NCBI GenBank assembly: GCA_019054805.1
Contig: JAHQIY010000038.1
Location: 1 to 64,000, forward strand
Reading direction: 5' to 3'
DNA: 64,000 nt
DNA from: Brachionus manjavacas
Taxonomy: Eukaryota > Rotifera > Eurotatoria > Ploima > Brachionidae
The notes under the pieces: generated by a model
The model's input: the letters and a program-made list of their open reading frames with translations, nothing else
Told to the model about the DNA's origin: nothing
Database searches by the model: none
Translations under genes and position numbers: made by a program
Shown: one piece after another, positions 26,601-41,600 of the stretch
How the letters are laid out: every line of letters starts with the position of its first letter
How positions within the stretch are numbered: position 1 is the stretch's first letter

Positions 26601-29600
26601 AAAATTTCAAATTTACTTATCACAAAAATGATTTATATTCAGACTAAATAATTTCATAAATTTTTTGAATTAATTTTATTCAAAAACCATCTTTAATCAA
26701 ATTAATTTCCCTCGAATCCTCTTTTGGTCTGATTCTGGCGTCTTTAATTGATTTTTTAATATTTCAAAAGTCAAAACTGGATATTTAACTGAATTAATTT
26801 CATCGATTTTTTTGTATTCAATTGTTACAGATAATCTTTAGCCATCGTAAATTTTTCATTTCATTTCTTTTTTGAAATTATTATAAAAATTTCAAATTCA
26901 CTATTCTCAAAAATGCTTAATATACAGACGAAATAATTTCATAAATTTTTTGAATTAATTTTATTCAAAAATTGTCTTTAATCAAATTAATTTTCCTCGA
27001 ATCCTCTTTTGGTCTGATTCTGGCGTCTTTAATTGATTTTTTAATATTTCAAAAGTCAAAACTGGATATTTAACTGAATTAATTTCATCGATTTTTTTGT
27101 ATTCATTTGTTACAGATAATCATTAGCCATCGAAAATTTTTCATTTTATTCTTTTTTGAAATTTTAATAAAAATTTCAAATTCACTATTCACAAAAATGC
27201 TTAATATTCAGACGAAATAATTTCATAAATTTTTTGAATTAATTTTATTCAAAAATTGTCTTTAATCAAATTAATTTCCCTCGAATCCTCTTTTGGTCTG
27301 ATTCTGGCGTCTTTAATTCATTTATTAAAATTTCAAAAGTCAAAACTGGATATTTAACTGAATTAATTTCATCGATTTTTTTGTATTCATTTGTTACAGA
27401 TAATCATTAGCCATCGGAAATTTTTCATTTTATTCTTTTTTTGAACTTTTAATAAAAATTTCAAATTCACTATTCACCAAAACGCTTAATATTCAGACGA
27501 AATAATTTCATTAATTTTTTGAATTAATTTTATTCAAAAACTGTCTTTAATCAAATTAATTTCCCTCGAATCCTCATTTGGTCTGATTCTGGCGTCTTTA
27601 ATTGATTTTTTAATATTTCAAAAGTCAAAACTGGATATTTAACTGAATTAATTCAATCGATTTTTTTGTGTTTAATTGTTACAGATAATCATTAGCCATC
27701 GTAAATTTATCATTTTATACCCTTTTTTGAATTTTAATAAACATTTTAAATTCACTTTTCACAAAAATTCTTAATATTCAGACGAAATAATTTCTTAAAT
27801 TCTGTGAATTAAATTAATTCAGAAAATTGTCGTTGGTCAAATTAATTTCACTCGAATCTTCATTTGGTCTGATTCTGGCGACTTTAATTCATTTTTTAAT
27901 AATTCAAAAGTCAAAACTGAATATTTAAATGAATTTATTTCATCGATTTTTTTGTATTCATTTGTTACAGATAATCATTAGCCATCGAAAATTTTTCATT
28001 TTATTCTTTTTTGAAATTTTAATAAAAATTTCAAATTCACTTTTCACCAAAATGCTAAATATTCAGACGAAATAATTTCATAAATTTTTTGAATTAATTT
28101 TATTCAAAAACTGTCTTTAATCAAATTAATTTCCCTCGAATCCTCATTTGGTCTGATTCTGGCGTCTTAAATTGATTTTTCAATATTTCAAAAGTCAAAA
28201 CTGGATATTTAACTGAATTAATTTCATCGATTTTTTTGTATTCATTTGTTACAGATAATCTTTAGCCATCGTAAATTTTTCATTTTATTCTTTTTTTGAA
28301 ATTTTAATAAAAATTTCAAATTCACTATTCACCAAAACGCTTAATATTCAGACGAAATAATTTCATAAATTTTTTGAATTAATTTTATTCAAAAATTGTC
28401 TTTAATCAAATTAATTTCCCTCGAATCCTCATTTGGTCTGATTCTGGCGTCTTTGATTGATTTATTAAAATTTCAAAAGTCAAAACTGGATATTTAACTG
28501 AATTAATTTCATCGATTATTTTGTATTCATTTGTAACAGATAATCATTAGCCATCGTAAATTTTTTATTTTTTTCTTTTTTGAAAATTTAATAAAAATTT
28601 CAAATTCACTATTCACCAAAACGCTTAATATTCAGACGAAATAATTTCATAAATTTTTTGAATTAATTTTATTCAAAAAAAGTCTTTAATCAAATTAATT
28701 TCCCTCGAATCCTCTTTTGGTCTGATTCTGGCGTCTTTAATTCATTTATTAAAATTTCAAAAGTCAAAACTGGATATTTAACTGAATTAATTTCATCGAT
28801 TTTTTTGTATTCAATTGTTACAGATAATCTTTAGCCATCGTAAATTTTTCATTTTATTCTTTTTTTGAAATTTTAATAAAAATTTCAAATTCACTATTCA
28901 CCAAAACGCTTAATATTCAGACGAAATAATTTCATAAATTTTTTGAATTAATTTTATTCAAAAACTGTCTTTAATCAAATTAATTTCCCTCGAATCCTCA
29001 TTTGGTCTGATTCTGGCGTCTTTAATTGATTTTTTAATATTTCAAAAGTCAAAACTGGATATTTAACTGAATTAATTTCATCGATTATTTTGTATTCATT
29101 TGTTACAGATAATCTTTAGCCATCGTAAATTTTTCATTTTATTCTTTTTTTGAACTTTTAATAAAAATTTCAAATTCACTATTCACCAAAACGGTTAATA
29201 TTCAGACGAAATAATTTTATAAATTTTTTGAATTAATTTTATTCAAAAATTGTCTTTAATCAAATTAATTTCCCTCGAATCCTCTTTTGGTCTGATTCTG
29301 GCGTCTTTAATTGATTTTTTAATATTTCAAAAGTCAAAACTGGATATTTAACTGAATTAATTTCATCGATTTTTTTGTATTCATTTGTTACAGATAATCA
29401 TTAGCCATCGTAAATTTTTCATTTTATTCTTTTTTTGAACTTTTAATAAAAATTTCAAATTCACTATTCACCAAAACGGTTAATATTCAGACGAAATAAT
29501 TTCATAAATTTTTTGAATTAATTTTATTCAAAAACTGTCTTTAATCAAATTAATTTCCCTCGAATCCTCATTTGGTCTGATTCTGGCGTCTTTAATTGAT

Positions 29601-32600
29601 TTTTTAATATTTCAAAAGTCAAAACTGGATATTTAACTGAATTAATTTCATCGATTATTTTGTATTCATTTGTTACAGATAATCTTTAGCCATCGTAAAT
29701 TTTTCATTTTATTCTTTTTTTGAAATTTTAATAAAAATTTCAAATTCACTATTCACCAAAACGCTTAATATTCAGACGAAATAATTTCATAAATTTTTTG
29801 AATTAATTTTATTCAAAAACTGTCTTTAATCAAATTAATTTCCCTCGAATCCTCATTTGGTCTGATTCTGGCGTCTTTAATTGATTTTTTAATATTTCAA
29901 AAGTCAAAACTGGATATTTAACTGAATTAATTTCATCGATTTTTTTGTATTCAATTGCTACAGATAATCTTTAGCCATCGTAAATTTTTCATTTTATTCT
30001 TTTTTGAAATTTTAATAAAAATTTCAAATTCACTATTCACCAAAACGCTTAATATTCAGACGAAATAATTTCATAAATTTTTTGAATTAATTTTATTCAA
30101 AAACTGTCTTTAATCAAATTAATTTCCCTCGAATCCTCATTTGGTCTGATTCTGGCGTCTTTAATTCATTTATTAAAATTTCAAAAGTCAAAACTGGATA
30201 TTTAACTGAATTAATTTCATCGATTTTTTTGTATTCATTTGTTACAGATAATCATTAGCCATCGTAAATTTTTCATTTTATTCCTTTTTTGAAAATTTAT
30301 TAAAATTTCAAATTCACTATTCACCAAAACGGTTAATATACAGACGAAATAATTTCATAAATTTTTTTGAATTAATTTTATTCAAAAACTGTCTTTAATC
30401 AAATTAATTTCCCTCGAATTCTTTTTTGGTCTGATTCTGGCGTCTTTAATTCATTTATTATAATTTCAAAAGTCAAAACTGGATATTTAACTGAATAAAT
30501 TTGATCGAATTTTTTGTGTTTAATTGTTACAGATAATCTTTAGCCATCGTTAATTTTTCATTTTATTCTTTTTTTTGAAAATTTAAAAAAAATTTCAAAT
30601 TCACTATTCACCAAAACGCTTAATATTCAGACGAAATAATTTCATAAATTTTTTGAATTAATTTTATTCAAAAACTGTCTTTAATCAAATTAATTTCCCT
30701 CGAATCCTCATTTGGTCTGATTCTGGCGTCTTTAATTGATTTTTTAATATTTCAAAAGTCAAAACTGGATATTTAACTGAATTAATTTAATTGATTTTTT
30801 TGTATTCAATTGTTACAGAAAATCTTTAGCCATCGTAAATTTTTCATTTTATTCTTTTTTTGAAATTTTAATAAAAATTTCAAATTCACTATTCTCAAAA
30901 CGCTTAATATTCAGACGAAATAATTTCATAAAATTTTTGAATTAATTTTATTCAAAAACTGTCTTTAATCAAATTAATTTCCCTCGAATCCTCTTTTGGT
31001 CTGATTCTGGCGTCTTTAATTCATTTATTAAAATTTCAAAAGTCAAAACTGGATATTTAACTTAATTAATTTCATCGATTTTTTTGTATTCAATCGTTAC
31101 AGATAATCTTTAGCCATCGTAAATTTTTCATTTTATTCTTTTTTTGAACTTTTAATAAAAATTTCAAATTCACTATTCACCAAAACGGTTAATATTCAGA
31201 CGAAATAATTTCATAAATTTTTTGAATTAATTATATTCAAAAACTGTCTTTAATCAAATTAATTTCCCTCGAATCCTCTTTTGGTCTGATTCTGGCGTCT
31301 TTAATTGATTTTTTAATATTTCAAAAGTCAAAACTGGATATTTAACTGAATTAATTTCATCGATTTTTTTGTATTCAATTGTTACAGATAATCTTTAGCC
31401 ATCGTAAATTTATAATTTTATACCTTTTTTGAAATTATTATTAAAATTTCAAATTCACTATTCACCAAAACGCTTAATATTCAGACGAAATAATTTCATA
31501 AATTTTTTGAATTAATTTTATTCAAAAACTGTCTTTAATCAAATTAATTTCCCTCGAATCCTCATTTGGTCTGATTCTGGCGTCTTTAATTCTTTTATTA
31601 AAATTTCAAAAGTCAAAATTGGATATTTAACTGAATTAATTTCATCGATTTTTTTGTATTCATTTGTTACAGATAATCTTTAGCCATCGTAAATTTTTCA
31701 TTTTATTCCTTTTTGAACTTTTAATAAAAATTTCAAATTCACTATTCTCAAAAAAGCTTAATATTCAGACGAAATAATTTCATAAATTTTTTGAATTAAT
31801 TTTATTCAAAAACTGTCTTTAATCAAATTAATTTCCCTCGAATCCTCATTTGGTCTGATTCTGGCGTCTTTAATTCATTTATTAAAATTTCAAAAGTCAA
31901 AACTGGATATTTAACTGAATTAATTTCATTGATTTATTTGTGTTTAATTGTTACAGATAATCATTAGCCATCGTAAATTAGTCATTTTATTCTTTTTTGA
32001 AATTTTGATAAAAATTTCAAATTCACTTTTCACCAAAATGCTAAATATTCAGACGAAATAATTTCATAAATTTTTTGAATTAATTTTATTCAAAAACTGT
32101 CTTTAATCAAATTAATTTCCCTCGAATCCTCATTTGGTCTGATTCTGGCGTCTTTAATTCATTTATTAAAATTTCAAAAGTCAAAACTGGATATTTAACT
32201 GAATTAATTTCATCGATTTTTTTGTATTCAATCGTTACAGATAATCTTTAGCCATCGTAAATTTTTCATTTTATTCCTTTTTTGAAATTTTTATAAAAAT
32301 TTCAAATTCACTATTATCAAAAATTCTTAATATACAGACGAAATAATTTCATAAATTTTTTGAATTTATTTATTCAAAAATTGTTTTTAATCAAATTAAT
32401 TTTCCTCGAATCCTCTTTTCGTCTGATTCTGGCGTCTTTAATTGATTTTTTAATATTTCAAAAGTCAAAACTTGATATTTAACTGAATTAATTTCATCGA
32501 TTATTTTGTATTCATTTGTTACAGATAATCTTTAGCCATCGTAAATTTTTCATTTTATTCTTTTTTTGAAATTTTAATAAAAATTTCAAATTCACTTTTC

Positions 32601-35600
32601 ACCAAAACGCTTAATATTCAGACGAAATAATTTCATAAATTTTTTGAATTAATTTTATTCAAAAACTGTCTTTAATCAAATTAATTTCACTCGAATCTTC
32701 ATTTGGTTTGATTCTGGCGACTTTAATTCATTTTTTAATAATTCAAAAGTCAAAACTGGATATTTAAATGAATTTATTTCATCGATTTTTTTGTATTTAA
32801 TTGTTACAGATAATCATTAGCAATCGTAAATTTATCATTTTATACCCTTTTTTGAATTTTAATAAACATTTTAAATTCACTTTTCACAAAAATGCTTAAT
32901 ATTCAGACTAAATAATTTCATAAATTTTTTGAATTAATTTTATTCAAAAATTGTCTTTAATCAAATTAATTTCCCTCGAATCCTCTTTTGGTCTGATTCT
33001 GGCGTCTTTAATTCATTTATTAAAATTTCAAAAGTCAAAACTGGATATTTAACTGAATTAATTTCATCGATTTTTTTGTATTCAATTGTTACAGATAATC
33101 TTTAGCCATCGTAAATTTTTCATTTTATTCTTTTTTTGAAATTTTGATAAAAATTTCAAATTCACTTTTCACCAAAATGCTAAATATTCAGACGAAATAA
33201 TTTCATAAATTTTTTGAATTAATTTTATTCAAAAACTGTCTTTAATCAAATTAATTTCCCTCGAATCCTCATTTGGTCTGATTCTGGCGTCTTTAATTGT
33301 TTTATTAAAATTTCAAAAGTCAAAACTGGATATTTAACTGAATTAATTTCATCGAATTTTTTGTATTCAATTGTTACAGAAAATCTTTAGCCGTCGTAAA
33401 TTTTTCATTTTATTCTTTTTTTGAAATTTTAATAAAAATTTCAAATTCACTATTCACCAAAACGCTTAATATTCAGACGAAATAATTTCATAAATTTTTT
33501 GAATTAATTTTATTCAAAAACTGTCTTTAATCAAATTAATTTCCCTCGAATCCTCATTTGGTCTGATTCTGGCGTCTTTAATTGATTTTTTAATATTTCA
33601 AAAGTCAAAACTGGATATTTAACTGAATTAATTTCATCGATTTTTTTGTATTCATTTGTTACAGATAATCATTAGCCATCGTAAATTTTTCATTTTATTC
33701 TTTTTTTGAACTTTTAATAAAAATTGCAAATTCACTATTCACAAAAATGCTTAATATTCAGACTAAATAATTTCATAAATTTTTTGAATTAATTTTATTC
33801 AAAAATTGTCTTTAATCAAATTAATTTCCCTCGAATCCTCTTTTGGTCTGATTCTGGCGTCTTTAATTCATTTATTAAAATTTCAAAAGTCAAAACTGGA
33901 TATTTAACTGAATTAATTTCATCGATTTTTTTGTATTCAATTGTAACAGATAATCATTAGCCATCGTAAATTTTTCATTTTATTCTTTTTTTGAAATTTT
34001 AATAAAAATTTCAAATTCACTATTCACAAAAATGCTTAATATTCAGACGAAATAATTTCATCAATTTTTTGAATTAATTTTATTCAAAAATTGTCTTTAA
34101 TCAAATTAATTTCCCTCGAATCCTCATTTCGTCTGATTCTGGCGTCTTTAATTGATTTTTTAATATTTCAAAAGTCAAAACTGGATATTTAACTGAATTA
34201 ATTTAATTGATTTTTTTGTATTCAATTGTTACAGAAAATCTTTAGCCATCGTAAATTTTTCATTTTATTCTTTTTTTTGAAAATTTAAAAAAAATTTCAA
34301 ATTCACTATTCTCAAAAAAGCTTAATATTCAGACGAAATAATTTCATAAATTTTTTGAATTAATTTTATTCAAAAACTGTCTTTAATCAAATTAATTTCC
34401 CTCGAATCCTCATTTGGTCTGATTCTGGCGTCTTTAATTGATTTTTTAATATTTCAAAAGTCAAAACTGGATATTTAACTGAATTAATTTCATCGAATTT
34501 TTTGTATTCAATTGTTACAGATAATCATTAGCCATCGTAAATTTTTCATTTTATTCTTTTTTTGAAATTTTAATAAAAATTTCAAATTCACTATTCACCA
34601 AAACGCTTAATATTCAGACGAAATAATTTCATAAAATTTTTGAATTAATTTTATTCAAAAACTGTCTTTAATCAAATTAATTTCCCTCGAATCCTCATTT
34701 GGTCTGATTCTGGCGTCTTTAATTGATTTTTCAATATTTCAAAAGTCAAAACTGGATATTTAACTGAATTAATTTCATCGATTTTTTTGTATTCAATTGC
34801 TACAGATAATCTTTAGCCATCGTTAATTCTTCATTTCTTTTTTGAAATTATTATAAAAATTTCAAATTCACTATTCTCAAAAATGCTTAATATACAGACG
34901 AAATAATTTCATAAATTTTTTGAATTAATTTTATTCAAAAATTGTTGTTGGTCAAATTAGTTTCACTCGAATCTTCATTTGGAATGATTCTTTCTTCTTT
35001 AATTCATTTTTCAATAATTCAAAAGTCAAAACTGGATATTCAACTGAATTAATTCTATCGATTTTTTTGTATTCATTTGTTACAGATAATCATTAGCCAT
35101 CGTAAATTTTTCATTTTATTCTTTTTTTGAACTTTTAATAAACATTTTAGATTCACTTTTCAGAAAAATGCTTAATATTCAGACTAAATAATTTCATAAA
35201 TTTTTTGAATTAATTTTATTCAAAAATTGTCTTTAATCAAATTAATTTCCCTCGAATCCTCATTTGGTCTGATTCTGGCGTCTTTAATTGATTTTTCAAT
35301 ATTTCAAAAGTCAAAACTGGATATTTAACTGAATTAATTCAATCGATTTTTTTGTGTTTAATTGTTACAGATAATCTTTAGCCATCGTTAATTTTTCATT
35401 TATTTCGTCTTTGAAATTATTATAAAAATTTCAAATTCACTATTCTCAAAAATGCTTAATATACAGACGAAATAATTTCATAAATTTTTTGAATTAATTT
35501 TATTCAAAAACTGTCTTTAATCAAATTAATTTCCCTCGAATCCTCTTTTGGTCTGATTCTGGCGTCTTTAATTCATTTATTAAAATTTCAAAAGTCAAAA

Positions 35601-38600
35601 CTGGATATTTAACTGAATTAATTTCATCGATTTTTTTGTATTCAATTGTTACAGATAATCATTAGCCATCGTAAATTTTTCATTTTATTCTTTTTTGAAC
35701 TTTTAATAAAAATTTCAAATTCACTATTCACCAAAAAGCTTAATATTCAGACGAAATAATTTCATAAATTTTTTGAATTAATTTTATTCAAAAATAGTCT
35801 TTAATCAAATCAATTTCCCTCGAATCCTCATTTGGTCTGATTCTGGCGTCTTTAATTGATTTTTTAATATTTCAAAAGTCAAAACTGGATATTTAACTGA
35901 ATTAATTCAATCGATTTTTTTGTGTTTAATTGTTACAGATAATCTTTAGCCATCGTTAATTTTTCATTTTATTCTTTTTTTTGAAAATTTAAAAAAAATT
36001 TCAAATTCACTATTCACCAAAACGCTTAATATTCAGACGAAATAATTTCATAAATTTTTTGAATTAATTTTATTCAAAAACTGTCTTTAATCAAATTAAT
36101 TTCCCTCGAATCCTCATTTGGTCTGATTCTGGCGTCTTTAATTCAATTATTAAAATTTCAAAAGTCAAAACTGGATATTTAACTGAATTAATTTCATCGA
36201 ATTTTTTGTGTTTAATTGTTACAGATAATCTTTAGCCATCGTTAATTTTTCAATTTATTTCGTCTTTGAACTTTTAATAAAAATTTCAAATTCACTATTC
36301 TCAAAAATGCTTAATATACAGACGAAATAATTTCATAAATTTTTTGAATTAATTTTATTCAAAAACTGTCTTTAATCAAATTAATTTCCCTCGAATCCTC
36401 ATTTGGTCTGATTCTGGCGTCTTTAATTGATTTTTCAATATTTCAAAAGTCAAAACTGGATATTTAAATGAATTAATTTCATCGATTTTTTTGTATTTAA
36501 TTGTTACAGATAATCATTAGCCATCGTAAATTTTTCATTTTATTCTTTTTTTGAAATTTTAATAAAAATTTCAAATTCACTATTCACCAAAACGCTTAAT
36601 ATTCAGACGAAATAATTTCATAAAATTTTTGAATTAATTTTATTCAAAAACTGTCTTTAATCAAATTAATTTCCCTCGAATCCTCATTTGGTCTGATTCT
36701 GGCGTCTTTAATTGATTTATTAATATTTCAAAAGTCAAAACTGGATATTTAACTGAATTAATTTCATCGATTTTTTGTATTTAATTGTTACAGATAATCT
36801 TTAGCCATCGTAAATTTTTCATTTTATTCTTTTTTGAAATTTTAATAAAAATTTCAAATTCACTATTCTCAAAACGCTTAATATTCAGACGAAATAATTT
36901 CATTAATTTTTTGAATTAATTTTATTCAAAAACTGTCTTTAATCAAATTAATTTCCCTCGAATCCTCATTTGGTCTGATTCTGGCGTCTTTAATTCATTT
37001 ATTAAAATTTCAAAAGTCAAAACTGGATATTTAACTGAATTAATTCAATCGATTTTTTTGTGTTTAATTGTTACAGATAATCATTAGCCATCGTAAATTT
37101 TTCATTTTATTCTTTTTTTGAAATTTTAATAAAAATTTCAAATTCACTATTCACCAAAACGCTTAATATTCAGACGAAATAATTTCATAAATTTTTTGAA
37201 TTAATTTTATTCAAAAACTGTCTTTAATCAAATTAATTTCCCTCGAATCCTCATTTGGTCTGATTCTGGCGTCTTTAATTCTTTTATTAAAATTTCAAAA
37301 GTCAAAATTGGATATTTAACTGAATTAATTTCATCGAATTTCTTGTATTTAATTGTTACAGATAATCATTAGCCATCGTAAATTTGTCATTTTATTCTTT
37401 TTTTGAAATTTTAATAAAAATTTCAAATTCACTATTCTCAAAACGCTTAATATTCAGACGAAATAATTTCATAAATTTTTTGAATTAATTTTATTCAAAA
37501 ACTGTCTTTAATCAAATTAATTTCCCTCGAATCCTCATTTGGTCTGATTCTGGCGTCTTTAATTCATTTTTTAATATTTCATAAGTAAAAACTGGATATT
37601 TAAATGAATTTATTTCATAGATTTTTTTTTATTTAATTGTTACAGATAATCATTAAAAACGTAAATTTATCATTCTATACCCTTTTTTGAATTTTAATAA
37701 AGATTTCAAATTCACTATTCTCAAAAATGCTTAATATTCAGACGAAATAATTTCATAAATTTTTTGAATTAATTTTATTCAAAAATTGTCTTTAATCAAA
37801 TTAATTTCCCTCGAATCCTCTTTTGGTCTGATTCTGGCGTCTTTAATTCATTTATTAAAATTTCAAAAGTCAAAACTGGATATTTAACTGAACATCCATT
37901 TTTTTGTATTCAATTGTTACTGATAATCTTTAGCCATCGTAAATTTTTCAATTTATTTCGTCTTTGAAATTATTATAAAAATTTCAAATTCACTATCCTC
38001 AAAAATGCTTAATATACAGACGAAATAATTTTATAAATTTTTTGAATTAATTTTATTCAAAAATTGTCTTTAATCAAATTAATTTCCCTCGAATCCTCTT
38101 TTGGTCTGATTCTGGCGTCTTTAATTCATTTATTAAAATTTCAAAAGTCAAAACTGGATATTTAACTGAATTAATTTCATCGATTTTTTTGTATTCAATT
38201 GTTACAGATAATCTTTAGCCATCGTAAATTTTTCAATTTATTTCGTCTTTGAAATTATTATAAAAATTTCAAATTCACTACTCTCAAAAATGCTTAATAT
38301 ACAGACGAAATAATTTCATAAATTTTTTGAATTAATTTTATTAAAAAATTGTCTTTAATCAAATTAATTTCCCTCGAATCCTCTTTTGGTCTGATTCTGG
38401 CGTCTTTAATTCATTTATTAAAATTTCAAAAGTCAAAACTGGATATTTAACTGAATTAATTTCATCGATTTTTTTGTATTCAATCGTTACAGATAATCTT
38501 TAGCCATCGTAAATTTTTCAATTTATTTCGTCTTTGAACTTTTAATAAAAATTTCAAATTCACTATTCTCAAAAATGCTTAATATACAGACGAAATAATT

Positions 38601-41600
38601 TTATAAATTTTTTGAATTAATTTTATTAAAAAATTGTCTTTAATCAAATTAATTTCCCTCGAATCCTCATTTGGTCTGATTCTGGCGTCTTTAATTGATT
38701 TTTCAATATTTCAAAAGTCAAAATTGGATATTTAACTGAATTAATTTCATCGAATTTTTTGTATTTAATTGTTACAGATAATCATTAGCCATCGTAAATT
38801 TTTCATTTTATTCTTTTTTTGAAATTTTAATAAAAATTTCAAATTCACTATTCTCAAAAATGCTTAATATACATACGAAATAATTTTATAAATTTTTTGA
38901 ATTAATTTTATTCAAAAATTGTCTTTAATCAAATTAATTTTCCTCGAATCCTCTTTTGGTCTGATTCTGGCGTCTTTAATTGATTTTTCAATATTTCAAA
39001 AGTCAAAACTGGATATTTAAATGAATTAATTTGATCGAATTTTTTGTATTTAATTGTTACAGATAATCATTAGCCATCGTAAATTTGTCATTTTATTCTT
39101 TTTCGAAATTTTAATAAAAATTTCAAATTCACTATTCTCAAAAAAGCTTAATATTCAGACGAAATAATTTCATAAATTTTTTGAATTAATTTTATTCAAA
39201 AACTGTCTTTAATCAAATTAATTTCCCTCGAATCTTCATTTGGTCTGATTCTGGCGACTTTAATTCATTTTTTAATAATTCAAAAGTCAAAACTGGATAT
39301 TCAACTGAATTAAATTCATCGATTTTTTTGTATTTAATTGTTACAGAAAATCATTAGCAATCGTAAATTTATCATTTTATACCCTTTTTTGAGTTTTAAT
39401 AAACATTTTAAATTCACTTTTCACAAAAATTCTTAATATTCAGACGATATAATTTCATAAATTTTTTGAATTAATTTTATTCAAAAACTGTCTTTAATCA
39501 AATTAATTTCCCTCGAATCCTCATTTTGTCTGATTCTGGCGTCTTTAATTGATTTTTAAATATTTCAAAAGTCAAAATTGGATATTTAACTGAATTAATT
39601 TCATCGAATTTCTTGTATTTAATTGTTACAGATAATCATTAGCCATCGTAAATTTGTCATTTTATTCTTTTTTTGAAATTTTAATAAAAATTTCAAATTC
39701 ACTATTCACCAAAACGCTTAATATTCAGACGAAATAATTTCATAAAATTTTTGAATTAATTTTATTCAAAAACTGTCTTTAATCAAATTAATTTCCCTCG
39801 AATCCTCATTTGCTCTGATTCTGGCGTCTTTAATTCATTTATTAATATTTCAAAAGTCAAAACTGGATATTTAACTGAATTAATTTCATCGAATTTTTTG
39901 TATTTAATTGTTACAGATAATCATTAGCCATCGTAAATTTGTCATTTTATTCTTTTTTTGAAATTTTAATAAAAATTTCAAATTCACTATTCTCAAAAAA
40001 GCTTAATATTCAGACGAAATAATTTCATAAATTTTTTGAATTAATTTTATTCAAAAACTGTCTTTAATCAAATTAATTTCCCTCGAATCCTCATTTGGTC
40101 TGATTCTGGCGTCTTTAATTGATTTTTCAATATTTCAAAAGTCAAAACTGGATATTTAACTGAATTAATTTCATCGAATTTTTTTGTATTTAATTGTTAC
40201 AGATAATCATTAGCCATCGTAAATTTGTCATTTTATTCTTTTTTTTTGAAATTATTATAAAAATTTCAAATTCACTATTCTCAAAAATGCTTAATATTCA
40301 GACGAAATAATTTCATAAATTTTTTGAATTAATTTTATTCAAAAACTGTCTTTAATCAAATTAATTTCCCTCGAATCCTCATTTGGTCTGATTCTGGCGT
40401 CTTTAATTGATTTTTCAATATTTCAAAAGTCAAAACTGGATATTTAACTGAATTAATTTCATCGAATTTTTTGTATTTAATTGTTACAGATAATCATTAG
40501 CCATCGTAAATTTGTCATTTTATTCTTTTTTTGAAATTTTAATAAAAATTTCAAATTCACTATTCTCAAAAAAGCTTAATATTCAGACGAAATAATTTCA
40601 TAAATTTTTTGAATTAATTTTATTCAAAAACTGTCTTTAATCAAATTAATTTCCCTCGAATCCTCATTTGGTCTGATTCTGGCGTCTTTAATTCATTTAT
40701 TAAAATTTCAAAAGTCAAAACTGGATATTTAACTGAATTAATTTCATCGATTTTTTTGTATTCCATTGTTACAGATAATCTTTAGTCATCGTAAATTTTT
40801 CATTTCATTTCTTTTTTGAAATTATTATAAAAATTTCAAATTCACTATTCTCAAAAATGCTTAATATACAGACGAAATAATTTCATAAATTTTTTGAATA
40901 AATTTTATTCAAAAATTGTCTTTAATCAAATTAATTTTCCTCGAATCCTCTTTTGGTCTGATTCTGGCGTCTTTAATTGATTTTTTAATATTTCAAAAGT
41001 CAAAACTGGATATTTAAATGAATTAATTTCATCGATTTTTTTGTATTTAATTGTTACAGATAATCATTAGCCATCGTAAATTTTTCATTTTATTCTTTTT
41101 TGAACTTTTAATAAAAATTTCAAATTCAATATTCACAAAAATGCTTAATATTCAGACGAAATAATTTCATAAATTTTTTGAATTAATTTTATTCAAAAAC
41201 TGTCTTTAATCAAATTAATTTCCCTCGAATCCTCATTTGGTCTGATTCTGGCGTCTTTAATTGATTTTTCAATATTTCAAAAGTCAAAACTGGATATTTA
41301 ACTGAATTAATTTCATCGAATTTTTTGTATTTAATTGTTACAGATAATCATTAGCCATCGTAAATTTGTCATTTTATTCTTTTTTTGAAATTTTAATAAA
41401 AATTTCAAATTCACTATTCACCAAAACGCTTAATATTCAGACGAAATAATTTCATAAATTTTTTGAATTAATTTTATTCAAAAACTGTCTTTAATCAAAT
41501 TAATTTCCCTCGAATCCTCATTTGGTCTGATTCTGGCGTCTTTAATTGATTTTTCAATATTTCAAAAGTCAAAACTGGATATTTAACTGAATTAATTTCA